DNA of 64,000 nt from Rhodohalobacter barkolensis (GCF_002834295.1 NZ_PISP01000001.1:620001-684000); one strand, 5' to 3'. Positions 16,752-25,942 are shown, numbered from the stretch's first letter. Numbers and translations: made by a program. Notes: generated by a model not told the origin, from the letters alone.

Positions 16752-17499
16752 TAAACTGAAAATGAACCATCAGGGTACCGCCTCTCACTTTTACTTTATA
16801 TGTGTATTTACCATCTCCATTTTGCTGAAGATGATGCCATGCCAGCGCTGAAGAGATCGCTCCGGTTCCGCATGCAAGGGTAAGGTTTTCCACACCGCGC
16901 TCGTACGTTTGCAGACAGAGTTCGTCCGAATCTACACCGGCAATGAAATTGACGTTGGTTCCCTTTGGCTGATAGTGATTGTGATAACGTAAATAGCGTC
17001 CGTCTGTTATCAACTGCTTTTCATCTTCGAGCAGATCTTTTTGAACCGGGCACACAATATGCTCGGTGTTTGTATAAACATTTAAAACAGATTCTGAACC
17101 TACATTCTCTTCTTTAACTTCTGTTTCGAGCGGAAAAGAAATGGTTACATTCTCTTGTTCAACATTGGCTCTGTAGATTTTGTCGTGTACCCGAAAGCTG
17201 AACTGTTTGGGTGAACCTAATGTAACTGCATATGCGGCAAAACAGCGGGCTCCATTACCGCACATTCCGGCGTCACTGCCATCCGGATTTTTATAGACCA
17301 TGACCAGATCTGCTTTTTTGGTGATATCGTAACAGAGTGCAATCAATCCGTCACTCCCAATTCCAAATTTGCGATCACATAACACAGGAGCAATTTTCGA
17401 CAACTCTTCGTCTTCAATTTTCATGGATCGGTTGTCAAACAGGACAAAATCATTTCCTGCACCCTGCATTTTTATAAAGGGGAGTGTATTGTTGTTCAT
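16672..17499 (-). CDS. dapF: Diaminopimelate epimerase
   Basis: 275 residues from the ATG at 17499; an upstream in-frame ATG would overlap the preceding gene by 47 nt and add a non-conserved leader. It starts 'MNNNTLPFIKMQGAGNDFVLFD', given in two pieces in the family consensus as 'F.KMqGaGNDFv'. Both catalytic cysteines are present: Cys80 in 'GMCGNGARC' and Cys210 in 'LACGTGA'. It interconverts LL- and meso-diaminopimelate for lysine and peptidoglycan synthesis in the cytoplasm. It lies 7 nt after the delta'-subunit gene. Confidence 0.95.
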   Translation of the reverse strand: MNNNTLPFIKMQGAGNDFVLFDNRSMKIEDEELSKIAPVLCDRKFGIGSDGLIALCYDITKKADLVMVYKNPDGSDAGMCGNGARCFAAYAVTLGSPKQFSFRVHDKIYRANVEQENVTISFPLETEVKEENVGSESVLNVYTNTEHIVCPVQKDLLEDEKQLITDGRYLRYHNHYQPKGTNVNFIAGVDSDELCLQTYERGVENLTLACGTGAISSALAWHHLQQNGDGKYTYKVKVRGGTLMVHFQFNESDKKYSEIKLEGPATFVFEGEYYL

Positions 17500-17506
17500 C
17501 AGTCGG

Positions 17507-18706
17507 TTATCCTTCAGTAAGTGCAGGTAAATGTTTCCATGCCTCATCTTCATTAATCAAGGGATCTACTCCACGCATCAAGGCCGTAAATCTCATGGAG
17601 AGTGCTGTATAAATATATTTAAGCTGCACATTCTGGTACAGCAGCTGTTTCAAACTCTGAAGATGTTCAATCATCTCAATAATACGGGCATCCTTCATTG
17701 TTGCCGTAAATTTCTTGATCACTTCAATTTGATCCACGTTGGTGACTAACTGTGTGCTCTTCTGTTCCCTGTACACAAGAATGTCTCTCAGAAATTGCTC
17801 CAGAGAGTTACATACGGCAATTTGATTTTCAGTATTGAGTTTGCTGTTCCACTCATTGACAATTTTAAGAAGTGCCGGTACATCCTGGGTGTAAGAATAT
17901 CTTAGAAAGTCGATAATTTCTGTACGGGTCTGCTTTAAGGTCTTAACATCAAAGAAACGGGAGAGGGAGTAGTTCCCATCTGCCATCCTGGCCAGGAAAG
18001 ACGCATCTTCCTCAGATTTATGATCAAACTGTACCAATCCATCTCGAATATCATTTTCACTGAGCGGATTTAACCGTATTTGCTGGCATCGTGAGATAAC
18101 GGTTGGCAGCAGTTGATCGGTTTTGGTAGCTGTGAGAATAAAAACCAGCCTTGATGATGGCTCTTCCAGAAATTTTAAAAATGCATTGGCAGCCTCTTTA
18201 CGCATCGTATCGATTTCTGTAATCACAACTACGGTTCGTCGTCCCTCATTGGGATTGTACTTCATCAGCGGCTGAATGTCTGACCGGTAGTAATCGATGG
18301 GATAAAATGCGCGTCTGTTCTTAGACATATTATCACTGTTCAGGGCCGGCCGAACGGCAAAATCAACGATTTCGTAGGGATCTTGAGCCAGCATTTCAAT
18401 TCTGGGCTGTATTTCGTTTTCGCCTTTGGATGGAAATGGAATAAACAGATGAATGTCCGGGTGAGCAAACCAGCTGGATTTTTTTGATTCTGCAGTTCCC
18501 CTTAGATTAGTGAGATTATCAATTCCGTTGATGGCTTCTGCCATAGCCAAAGCAAATGCCTTTTTTCCGACTCCGGTTGGACCGGTGATGAGATAGGCGT
18601 GATTAAGCCGATCACTTTTCAAAATTCGTTCAGCCTTCTCACGGGCATCCTGTTGTCCAACTAAACGGCGATCTCCAAACGATATGTTATTTTCAATAAA
18701 ACTCAT
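17507..18706 (-). CDS. holB: DNA polymerase III delta'-type clamp-loader subunit
   Basis: 399 residues. It starts with the clamp-loader signature 'LVGQQDAREKAERILKSDRL'; Walker A 'GPTGVGKKA' is at 42-50; the Walker-B-like acidic stretch lies in 'VVVITEIDTM', followed by 'AANAFLKFLEEP' and the sensor/SRC motif 'ISRCQQIRL'. The four-cysteine zinc module of DnaX proteins is absent, which supports delta' rather than gamma/tau. It loads the sliding clamp during replication. It lies 22 nt after ccmB. Confidence 0.88.
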   Translation of the reverse strand: MSFIENNISFGDRRLVGQQDAREKAERILKSDRLNHAYLITGPTGVGKKAFALAMAEAINGIDNLTNLRGTAESKKSSWFAHPDIHLFIPFPSKGENEIQPRIEMLAQDPYEIVDFAVRPALNSDNMSKNRRAFYPIDYYRSDIQPLMKYNPNEGRRTVVVITEIDTMRKEAANAFLKFLEEPSSRLVFILTATKTDQLLPTVISRCQQIRLNPLSENDIRDGLVQFDHKSEEDASFLARMADGNYSLSRFFDVKTLKQTRTEIIDFLRYSYTQDVPALLKIVNEWNSKLNTENQIAVCNSLEQFLRDILVYREQKSTQLVTNVDQIEVIKKFTATMKDARIIEMIEHLQSLKQLLYQNVQLKYIYTALSMRFTALMRGVDPLINEDEAWKHLPALTEG

Positions 18707-18728
18707 TCAGCTAAATCAATTTAAAGGT

Positions 18729-19391
18729 CTATTCATCCCAGATATAATCAAAGAGAAGTACTCCGGCTGCGATCGTTGTACCACAATACCCAATGAGTGC
18801 GGCGAGATCGTTTAATTCGGATCCATCAGGACCGTTAACCAGCGCGATGGTGGTTGTTCGAGTTAAAATAAGGAGTAATGGAACCAAAAGCGGGATACAA
18901 AGAACAGAAAAAACGGCTCCCTTTCGATCTGCTTTGGCAATCATCGCAGAAACCAAAGTGGTAACAGACGAGAGACCGGCTGCTCCGAACAGAATTGAGA
19001 ACAGAAAATAGGGTAAACTCACAATTTTCATGTTCATCATTACGATATAGAAGAAAAATGTAAAGATGTGGAGTATTAATAGGAACAGAAAATTATAAAC
19101 CAGTTTACCGGTATAGACTTCAGTAGCACGAGAATTTAAACGTAGAAGCTCCCAGGTTTTCTTTTCGGTTTCATGCACAAAAGATCGCATCATTCCGGTC
19201 ATTGCAGCAAAAAGGATCACAATCCATACCAAACCGCTTTTTGGAGTGGGGTCGAGCTGCTGTGCACTTAATGTAAACAGTATCAGGAGCAGAGCGGCTC
19301 CTGTAAATGCCAGGAGTGTATTGATCGCATATTTTGTGCGAAGTTCTTGGGTAATCTCTTTCTTAAGAATTGTGAGCGATGATTTCAGCAT
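18729..19391 (-). CDS. ccmB: Heme exporter-type ABC permease CcmB
   Basis: 220 residues with six hydrophobic helices. It starts 'LTILKKEITQELRTKYAINT', and 'FVHETEKKTWELLRLNSRA' plus 'YTGKLVYNFLF' match the conserved CcmB cytoplasmic loop. In cytochrome c maturation CcmB pairs with CcmA and CcmC to handle heme at the inner membrane; neither is in the window, so partners must lie elsewhere. It is the first gene of the minus-strand run that continues through holB and dapF. Confidence 0.88.
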   Translation of the reverse strand: MLKSSLTILKKEITQELRTKYAINTLLAFTGAALLLILFTLSAQQLDPTPKSGLVWIVILFAAMTGMMRSFVHETEKKTWELLRLNSRATEVYTGKLVYNFLFLLILHIFTFFFYIVMMNMKIVSLPYFLFSILFGAAGLSSVTTLVSAMIAKADRKGAVFSVLCIPLLVPLLLILTRTTTIALVNGPDGSELNDLAALIGYCGTTIAAGVLLFDYIWDE

Positions 19392-19593
19392 AGAATCGTC
19401 AGATCATTAAGTGCCCGTAAAGGTACAAAAAAATAGCAGAGAGGTGAGGGTAAATTCTTACGTTTTTCTGCTATAAAATGAGATTATTATGCTTCTTAAA
19501 ATAATCTGAAATGCATTAGGAATATTTTTGAAGAGTATGCAATATGGTCACTATATTCTGATGTACTAAAACCGCTGTGCTTGAATCTTTTTT

Positions 19594-20064
19594 ATGAACA
19601 TCTATTCACTACTCGACAAGTCTACAATTCTTGCTAATCTTGATGTGCAGTCAAAAAAAGAACTGCTTGAGAAGATGATTCAGTCTTTGTCGGATCATGT
19701 TAATGAGAAACAACTCCGGGAAATACATACGGCTGTATTTGAACGAGAAGAAATTATGTCTACCGGGGTTGGAAAAAGCCTTGCCATTCCACACGGCAAA
19801 GTTAAATCAATCGACGAAAATATAGCGAGTTTCGCAAAGCTTAAAACTCCAATAGACTACGACTCCATCGACGGCGAACCGGTGCAAATGGTTTTTTTAT
19901 TGGTTGGCCCGGAATCGAAACATACCATTCATATTAAACTTTTGAGTAGAATTTCACGATTAATGAATAGTGTCTCTTTTAGAGAATTGCTAAACGATTG
20001 TGATACACCGGAAGAGATTTATGAAGCTTTTCATCAAGAAGAGCAACGATATTTTACCACATGA
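19594..20064 (+). CDS. PTS EIIA (PtsN/fructose-type) domain protein
   Basis: 156 residues, a single EIIA-2 domain. The phosphorylatable histidine is His67 in 'VGKSLAIPHGKV', preceded by the usual 'EREEIMSTGVG'; 'MVFLLVGPESKHTIHIKLL' is also typical. Such lone EIIA proteins are generally regulatory (nitrogen-PTS-like), not sugar carriers. No EI, HPr or EIIB gene is nearby. It is the first gene of a plus-strand run, 11 nt before dacB. Confidence 0.88.
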   Translation: MNIYSLLDKSTILANLDVQSKKELLEKMIQSLSDHVNEKQLREIHTAVFEREEIMSTGVGKSLAIPHGKVKSIDENIASFAKLKTPIDYDSIDGEPVQMVFLLVGPESKHTIHIKLLSRISRLMNSVSFRELLNDCDTPEEIYEAFHQEEQRYFTT

Positions 20065-20075
20065 TCCTATAGCCT

Positions 20076-21545
20076 ATGGAATCTGTTCGATTGTTTAAAC
20101 GATCACTCATCAAGGCACTTCTGCTGAGCACATTTCTTTTCTCAGGGCCTCTGATATCTTATGCACAAATTTCATCTGAGGTCGATTTTTTGATCGACAG
20201 GAGTCGTGCAAACGATGCATTCTGGTCTATTCATGTTTCAGACAGCCTCGGTAATGTTTTAGAAGAACTGAATGGCCACAAACTGATTCGACCGGCCTCT
20301 AACCTGAAGTTAATTACATCCGGTGCATTTCTGGATGTTCTTGGAAAGGATTACCGATTTACGACAAATCTCTATGGAAGGGGAGAAGTTATAGACAATC
20401 GCTGGGTAGGAGACTTAATCATTGAGGGAAGTGGCGATCCTTCCATTAACGGTGAGTTTTACGACGATCCGCTATTTCTTTTTGAAGAGTGGTTTCAGGT
20501 ACTTGATTCGCTTGGAATTGAACAAATTGATGGCAGTATTATTGCTTACGATGGGCTTTTTGATGACGTACCCTATCCGCAGGGATGGGAGTGGGATGAT
20601 CTGTCCTATTACTATGCACCCGAAATCAGTGCGCTTTCATTCAACTTCAATGTGGTGGATCTGGAAGTGGTGGCTGATGGGGCTGTTGGCTCTCAACCCA
20701 CCATTCGCTGGTTTCCTTTCAATACATCGTATGTAGAGTTTTTGAACCAACAAACGATCACACCTGCCGGTACAAAATATAATGAATCGTACCGAAGAGT
20801 ATTGGGAACCAACACTATTGTGTTGCGAAGTACATTGCCCCAGGGATATTACGAGACGGAGCCGCTTTCTGTACTCTCACCATCAACCTATTTTATTGAT
20901 ACTTTTTCGCGCTATCTGGACAGGAGCGGTATACGGGTTAGAGGGCAATTAATTGTAGAGAGTGATTACTATAGCTGGAGTACAGAAGGCTTGGAAGTAC
21001 TGGCGACTCACACATCTGAACCGCTTCATAAAATGGTGACCTGGATGAATCGTGAAAGTGATAATCTTTTTGCAGAAATGCTGACGAAAAAAGTTGGGAA
21101 CCATGTGTATAATACTCAGGGAAACACAGAAATTGGCTTACAGGTGATTAAAGAGTTTATGCACGAAACCGGTATTGATACTTCTGTAGTACGGCTTCGA
21201 GATGCTTCCGGTATGGCACCCGCTACCCTGATTCGGGCTTCCGATTTAAATCAGTATCTTAATTCTATTAAAAATAAACCTTGGTTCGATACGATGTACG
21301 AATCGCTATCGGTAGGCGGTGTCAATGGAACGTTAGGGCATCGATTCAGGAACAGTACAGTGAATAGAAATTTTTATGGAAAGTCCGGTTTTATGTCGGG
21401 TGTAAGAACGTTAAGCGGTTACTTGACAACCGGCTCGGATCAGCAGCTGACGGTAACCATTGCTACAAATAATTACACAACATCTACAGGACATGTAGAC
21501 TGGGTTCACGAGAAAATTTTAGAACATCTCTACAATAACTACTGA
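20076..21545 (+). CDS. dacB: D-alanyl-D-alanine carboxypeptidase/endopeptidase (PBP4, family S13)
   Basis: 489 residues with a signal peptide ending near 'LISYAQ' (~31). The three penicillin-binding motifs are intact: S75-N-L-K78 in 'RPASNLKLI', S328-D-N330 in 'NRESDNLFAEML', and K436-S-G438 in 'YGKSGFMSG'. The large insertion between motifs 1 and 2 is normal for S13 enzymes. It trims or cleaves peptidoglycan cross-links in the periplasm. It lies 2 nt before the response-regulator gene. Confidence 0.94.
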   Translation: MESVRLFKRSLIKALLLSTFLFSGPLISYAQISSEVDFLIDRSRANDAFWSIHVSDSLGNVLEELNGHKLIRPASNLKLITSGAFLDVLGKDYRFTTNLYGRGEVIDNRWVGDLIIEGSGDPSINGEFYDDPLFLFEEWFQVLDSLGIEQIDGSIIAYDGLFDDVPYPQGWEWDDLSYYYAPEISALSFNFNVVDLEVVADGAVGSQPTIRWFPFNTSYVEFLNQQTITPAGTKYNESYRRVLGTNTIVLRSTLPQGYYETEPLSVLSPSTYFIDTFSRYLDRSGIRVRGQLIVESDYYSWSTEGLEVLATHTSEPLHKMVTWMNRESDNLFAEMLTKKVGNHVYNTQGNTEIGLQVIKEFMHETGIDTSVVRLRDASGMAPATLIRASDLNQYLNSIKNKPWFDTMYESLSVGGVNGTLGHRFRNSTVNRNFYGKSGFMSGVRTLSGYLTTGSDQQLTVTIATNNYTTSTGHVDWVHEKILEHLYNNY

Positions 21546-21547
21546 GA

Positions 21548-22918
21548 ATGAGTAAAAAGCCGCGGATTTTAATTACAGATGATGAAAAGAGTATCAGGAA
21601 TATTCTGAGGGATATACTTGAATATGAATCATATGACGTAGAAGAGGCGGAAAGTGGTGATGAGGCTCTTAAAAAGGTTTCCGGTGGAAGGATAGATCTT
21701 GTTATCCTGGATATCAAAATGAAAGGAATAGACGGACTGGAGACTCTGGAGAAGATTAAAGATACAGAGCCCGAACTCCCGGTTATTATGATTTCCGGAC
21801 ACGGCACCATTAAAATTGCAGTCGACGCTACAAAAAAAGGCGCCTACGATTTCCTGGAAAAACCACCGGATCTGAACAGGTTACTGGTTACTGTGCGGAA
21901 CGCTTTAAAAAGCAGTGAGCTCATTCGTGAAAACAAGCAGATTAAGTCTGAACTGCTCGGGGTTTCCGAAATTATTGGTGAAAGTGCCCCGATCAAAAAA
22001 ATTAAGGATACCATATCAAAAATTGCTGCCACGTCCAGCCGCGTACTCATTACTGGAGAAAATGGTACGGGAAAGGAACTGGTTGCACGATCCATCCACA
22101 GCCAAAGCAGAAGAGCTTCTAAACCTTTTGTTGATGTAAACTGCGCTGCGATTCCCTCAGAACTTTTGGAAAGTGAACTTTTTGGTCACGAGAAAGGAGC
22201 TTTTACCGGTGCCATCAAACAGAGGATCGGTAAATTTGAACAGGCGAATGGCGGTACACTTTTTTTAGATGAAATTGGAGATATGAGCCCCGATGCTCAG
22301 GCAAAAGTGCTGCGAGCCCTTCAGGAAAATAGGGTTACTCGGGTTGGAGGTTCCGAATCTATTGAAGTGGATGTAAGGGTGATTTCAGCTACAAATAAAG
22401 ATCTTCGAAGCGAGATTGAGCAGGGAGGCTTCCGGGAGGATTTATACCATCGGTTAAGTGTAATTCCAATTCACATACCACCGCTTCGGGAAAGAAGGGA
22501 AGATATCCCCCTGCTGGCGAAAACCTTTCTGGCTCGCTTGGGTGAAGAAGAAATCGTGTTTTCCGGAAAATCATTTACAGACGATGCCATCGAAGTGTTG
22601 AAAGAACAGACCTGGTCAGGTAATATTCGTGAGCTTCAAAATGTTATTGAACGATTGGCAATACTTTCGCCCGAAGATGAAATTACAGGTGATGATGTCC
22701 GCCGACTGGTGGTAGGGAATCAAAGTTCGAAAAAGGCGGTCTCTGAATTGATAAATGATCTGGAAAAATTCCAGGATTTTAAGGAGGAAGCCGAAAAACT
22801 TTTTCTGGTAAAAAAACTTGAGAAATATGGCTGGAATGTATCGGCTACGGCTGAGGCGATTGATATTCGAAGAAGCCACATCTACAATAAGATGAAGAAA
22901 TATGATATTGAACGTTAA
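21548..22918 (+). CDS. Sigma-54-dependent NtrC-family response regulator
   Basis: 456 residues. A receiver domain (1-120) has the acidic pair D11/D12, phospho-acceptor D55 ('VILDIKMKG') and Lys in 'FLEKPPD'. The central AAA+ domain (~140-375) has Walker A 'GENGTGKE', the sigma-54 contact loop 'GAFTGA', 'FLDEIGDM', and the Arg-rich 'LREDLYHRL'-like region ('FREDLYHRLSVIP'). The end carries a Fis-type helix-turn-helix ('NVSATAEAIDIRRSHIYNKM'). All activation residues look intact. No histidine kinase gene is adjacent, so the signal is unknown. Confidence 0.95.
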   Translation: MSKKPRILITDDEKSIRNILRDILEYESYDVEEAESGDEALKKVSGGRIDLVILDIKMKGIDGLETLEKIKDTEPELPVIMISGHGTIKIAVDATKKGAYDFLEKPPDLNRLLVTVRNALKSSELIRENKQIKSELLGVSEIIGESAPIKKIKDTISKIAATSSRVLITGENGTGKELVARSIHSQSRRASKPFVDVNCAAIPSELLESELFGHEKGAFTGAIKQRIGKFEQANGGTLFLDEIGDMSPDAQAKVLRALQENRVTRVGGSESIEVDVRVISATNKDLRSEIEQGGFREDLYHRLSVIPIHIPPLRERREDIPLLAKTFLARLGEEEIVFSGKSFTDDAIEVLKEQTWSGNIRELQNVIERLAILSPEDEITGDDVRRLVVGNQSSKKAVSELINDLEKFQDFKEEAEKLFLVKKLEKYGWNVSATAEAIDIRRSHIYNKMKKYDIER

Positions 22919-22957
22919 TTGAAGCTCGAAATATAGATTAAATAAGGGATAGGATAG

Positions 22958-23848
22958 ATGTCTGCAAAACTGATTGATGGGAAAAAAGTTGCCTCAGAAC
23001 TTAAAGAACAAATTCGCGAAGATGTCGATAATTGGGTAAATGCCGGTAACAGGCGCCCTTTTTTGAAAGTTTTACAGGTTGGAAACGACCCGGCTTCTTC
23101 AACATACATAAAAGCAAAAACCCGAGTTTGTAAAGAGGTTGGGATTGATACGGACACCACTCATTTACCGGATACCGTATCGGCCAAAGAGCTGAAAAAT
23201 GTAGTCACTCAATTTAATAATGACGATTCCATTGATGGAATTTTAGTTCAGCTTCCTTTACCGTCTCATTTGTCATCTCATGATGTGATTGAGAGTATTG
23301 ATCATAGAAAAGATGTGGATGGATTTCACCCGATGAATGTGGGTCGTTTAACGCTCGATCAGCCAACATTTAAATCGTGTACCCCGGCAGGTATTTTTGA
23401 ACTTTTCAAGTATTATAGCATCCCCACAAAGGGAAAACATGCTGTAGTGGTGGGGGCGAGTAATATTGTGGGTACACCAATGTCTATAATGCTTTCTCGT
23501 GAGAACTCATCCGGTAAGGCAACCACTACCATTTGCCACAAGTTTACGAAAGACATCACAGCACATACAATCTCTGCGGATATTCTGGTAGTAGCCGCCG
23601 GTCAACCGAATTTGATCAAGGCTGAAATGGTAAAAGAGGGAGCTGTTGTGATTGATGTTGGAATAAATCGAGTGGCTGATGAAACCAGCGATAAAGGTTA
23701 TAAATTGGCGGGTGATTGTGATTTTGAGAGCCTCAAAGATAAGGTTAGCTGGATTACACCGGTTCCGGGCGGTGTAGGACCCATGACGGTTGCCATGTTG
23801 ATGAAAAATACACTACTGGCAGCTAAAAAATCGATCTATCCGGATTGA
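22958..23848 (+). CDS. folD: Bifunctional methylenetetrahydrofolate dehydrogenase/cyclohydrolase
   Basis: 296 residues. FolD signatures are present: 'STYIKAKTRVCKEVGI' with the catalytic Lys, 'DGILVQLPLP', 'KDVDGFHPMNVGRL', the nucleotide-binding 'VVVGASNIVGTPM', and 'PVPGGVGPMTVAML' at the end. It interconverts 5,10-methylene- and 10-formyl-tetrahydrofolate in the cytoplasm, supplying one-carbon units for purines and formyl-Met-tRNA. It is 39 nt after the regulator gene. Confidence 0.96.
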   Translation: MSAKLIDGKKVASELKEQIREDVDNWVNAGNRRPFLKVLQVGNDPASSTYIKAKTRVCKEVGIDTDTTHLPDTVSAKELKNVVTQFNNDDSIDGILVQLPLPSHLSSHDVIESIDHRKDVDGFHPMNVGRLTLDQPTFKSCTPAGIFELFKYYSIPTKGKHAVVVGASNIVGTPMSIMLSRENSSGKATTTICHKFTKDITAHTISADILVVAAGQPNLIKAEMVKEGAVVIDVGINRVADETSDKGYKLAGDCDFESLKDKVSWITPVPGGVGPMTVAMLMKNTLLAAKKSIYPD

Positions 23849-23868
23849 TGATGTGACATAACCTGAAT

Positions 23869-24618
23869 ATGTTTTTATACCGTCTGATTTTAATATCTAT
23901 CGTTATGATCCTGTTATTTGGTTTAGCAGGTGTAACTACTTCTTCCGCTCAGCTGGTTGAATCGGGCAGTGATGGAATGGATCAAATTTCTCAATTAGAT
24001 CAGACTGACGATAAATCACCCCGAGGAGCTTTTTTAAGATCGTTGGCCGTTCCGGGCTGGGGACATTTTTATGCAGGTAAAAACCATTCGACTCGGGGTG
24101 GCATACATTTGGGAGCGGATGCAATTGTGTTGGGATCTATTTTTGGATTCAATATCAGAGCGAACAGACTGGAAAATGATTTTCTCACCTTCGCAAATTT
24201 AAAAGCCGGAGTTGATTTATCATCAAGAAACAGATCGTTTCGATTAGCCGTTGCCGATTTTAACTCTTTGAATGACTACAATGACTATCAGTTGCGTACG
24301 CGGAACTGGAATCGGCTCATTGAAGATACACCGGATAATCGATGGAACTGGTCGTCAGCAGAAGATCGAACGACGTACAGGGACATGCGATCCGATGCAG
24401 ACCGAATCCGAAACCAAATTCCCGGTCTTGCAGGGATTATGGTAGTTAACAGAATTATAAGTGGAATCAGTGCCTATAACAGAGTCCGGAATGATAATGA
24501 AAGCAGTAATCTAAGCAGAACATCTGTTTCACTCTTACCGGTTTGGCATAACAATCAAATCGATCCATCGATATCTGAATTAAGCGGAGTGGCTGCTAAG
24601 TTTACATTTACATTTTAA
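23869..24618 (+). CDS. DUF5683-like envelope protein
   Basis: 249 residues, function unknown. A signal peptide or anchor covers about 4-27. The segment 'PRGAFLRSLAVPGWGHFYAG' (~50-70) followed by a Gly-rich hydrophobic stretch is the hallmark of DUF5683-type proteins found in Bacteroidota ('aa..sa.lPGlGQ.Yngk'). A second hydrophobic segment lies near 185-200. The ending 'GVAAKFTFTF' is strand-like with a terminal Phe. It lies 20 nt after folD and 21 nt before truA. Confidence 0.7.
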   Translation: MFLYRLILISIVMILLFGLAGVTTSSAQLVESGSDGMDQISQLDQTDDKSPRGAFLRSLAVPGWGHFYAGKNHSTRGGIHLGADAIVLGSIFGFNIRANRLENDFLTFANLKAGVDLSSRNRSFRLAVADFNSLNDYNDYQLRTRNWNRLIEDTPDNRWNWSSAEDRTTYRDMRSDADRIRNQIPGLAGIMVVNRIISGISAYNRVRNDNESSNLSRTSVSLLPVWHNNQIDPSISELSGVAAKFTFTF

Positions 24619-24639
24619 TATTTCTTCCCACCCAGATTT

Positions 24640-25374
24640 ATGAGCCGTTATAAACTCACATTCGAATATGAAGGTACCGATTACAGCGGATGGCAAAGGC
24701 AACCCAATGTGCGCACGGTAGAAGGGGAGATTGAGTATGCTTTCTCTAAAATGTTTCAAAAGGATATAAACATCATTGGTCAGGGAAGAACGGATGCCGG
24801 TGTTCATGCTCTATCACAAACAGCCCATGTGGATCTGCCCGAACGATATTCAAAAGAGCGTATTGAATATGCAATGCGTGGCTTGCTGCCAAAAGATGTG
24901 GCCCTAAAAAAAATTGAAGATGCAGATGAGGATTTTCATGCGCGATTCCATGCCCAATCCAGGAGTTACAGGTATCAAATATCAGTTGAACCAAGTCCTT
25001 TGAATCGTAGATTTACGTGGGAACACTTTATGGAGCCGGAATTTAATATCCTTGAAAAGTGTGCGGAAATGATAACAGGAGAGAGAGATTTTATCAACTT
25101 CTGTATTCCAAATGATGAAGAGATAGGTACCACGATTTGTACCATTCTGAACTGCAGCTGGAAGCGTGATAATGAAATGTTACAGTTTGATATTGAAGGG
25201 AATCGTTTTTTACGTCATATGGTACGACGTTTGGTTGGTAGTATGATGGAGGTTGCCACCGGAAAAAAATCAATAGAGGATTTTAAAGTACTGTTAAGTA
25301 ATGAACCCGTTGAAAGAAAAGCATTTGCAGCTCCTGCATGTGGATTGATCTTAACAGAAGTTAAGTATGATTGA
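24640..25374 (+). CDS. truA: tRNA pseudouridine(38-40) synthase
   Basis: 244 residues. It starts 'YKLTFEYEGTDYSGWQRQPN'; catalytic Asp52 is in 'GQGRTDAGVHALSQ'; 'FHARFHAQSRSYRY' and 'RFLRHMVRRLVG' are further family motifs. It converts uridines 38-40 in the tRNA anticodon arm to pseudouridine. It ends the plus-strand run. Confidence 0.96.
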   Translation: MSRYKLTFEYEGTDYSGWQRQPNVRTVEGEIEYAFSKMFQKDINIIGQGRTDAGVHALSQTAHVDLPERYSKERIEYAMRGLLPKDVALKKIEDADEDFHARFHAQSRSYRYQISVEPSPLNRRFTWEHFMEPEFNILEKCAEMITGERDFINFCIPNDEEIGTTICTILNCSWKRDNEMLQFDIEGNRFLRHMVRRLVGSMMEVATGKKSIEDFKVLLSNEPVERKAFAAPACGLILTEVKYD

Positions 25375-25376
25375 TG

Positions 25377-25405
25377 CCCCGCTTAACAAATTGTTAACAT
25401 AGGGG
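25377..25405. promoter_or_regulatory. Palindrome upstream of the small winged-helix-like gene
   Basis: A perfect 15-bp palindrome, TTAACAA-A-TTGTTAA (25383-25397), is bracketed by CCCC and GGGG. It lies 60 nt before a small gene for a possible DNA-binding protein, so an operator is plausible; an RNA hairpin after truA is the alternative. Confidence 0.45.
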
Positions 25406-25456
25406 TAAAGATTCGATAAGCTCAATTGTCCATTTTAGGACGAATTATATATTTAT

Positions 25457-25753
25457 ATGAGCTTAGATATGTTAATAGGGTCAGACTTTAATCATAAAAT
25501 GGAATCCATTCTTTTAAAAGCGCTTAAACTATCTGAATCATCCAATCAAAGCCGGATATCTGTAGAAGAGTTAAATCAAGATTTAGAATTGGATAGAAAT
25601 GAATTAAAGAACTATCTGGAGTATTTGAGCGATAAAAACTTTCTGATCTTATCAACTATAGGAGGTCCTTTCTTGTACGGTCATATTGAGTTGACTTCAG
25701 AGGGTTTAAAAAAGGCAAATAAGATCCTTCAAAAAAGTAAAAATTGCCGGTAA
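25457..25753 (+). CDS. Small winged-helix-like protein, unknown function
   Basis: 98 residues, not recognised by name. The order of predicted elements (helix 'ESILLKALKLSES', helix 'SVEELNQDLELDRNELKNYLEYLSDKNFL' split in the family as two helices, then a hairpin 'LILSTIGGPFLYGHIELT' and a final helix 'EGLKKANKIL') matches a compact winged helix like that of MarR/PadR relatives. A regulator role is inference. It stands alone between truA and ald, with a palindrome in front. Confidence 0.6.
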   Translation: MSLDMLIGSDFNHKMESILLKALKLSESSNQSRISVEELNQDLELDRNELKNYLEYLSDKNFLILSTIGGPFLYGHIELTSEGLKKANKILQKSKNCR

Positions 25754-25803
25754 TTTTTAAACCCATTAACACAAATAAATCTGGTTTGAAATGTATTGAT
25801 CTG

Positions 25804-25926
25804 TTTGACGTTCAAAACGTTGGCAGATTTCCCGATTTCTAATCAGTTTTGCTCTCTTTTACACGATTTCCTCTCGCCTTTTGCTGAAAGTTTCCTACCT
25901 TTATAGCGACTTTTTAAACGTTCAAA
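25804..25926. promoter_or_regulatory. Paired ACGTTCAAA sites upstream of ald
   Basis: TTTGACGTTCAAA (25804-25816; arms TTTGA/TCAAA) and TTTAAACGTTCAAA (25913-25926) share the 9-mer ACGTTCAAA about 110 nt apart; the second is 16 nt before the ald start codon. Their symmetry and position suggest operator sites for an ald regulator; not verified. Confidence 0.4.
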
Positions 25927-25942
25927 TAAAACTATTGATATA

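Noticed and set aside
11591-20064. EIIC-like and EIIA genes as a sugar-importing phosphotransferase system
   Set aside because: They are 7 kb apart, in different transcription units, with no EIIB, EI or HPr; a working sugar PTS cannot be supported from this window.
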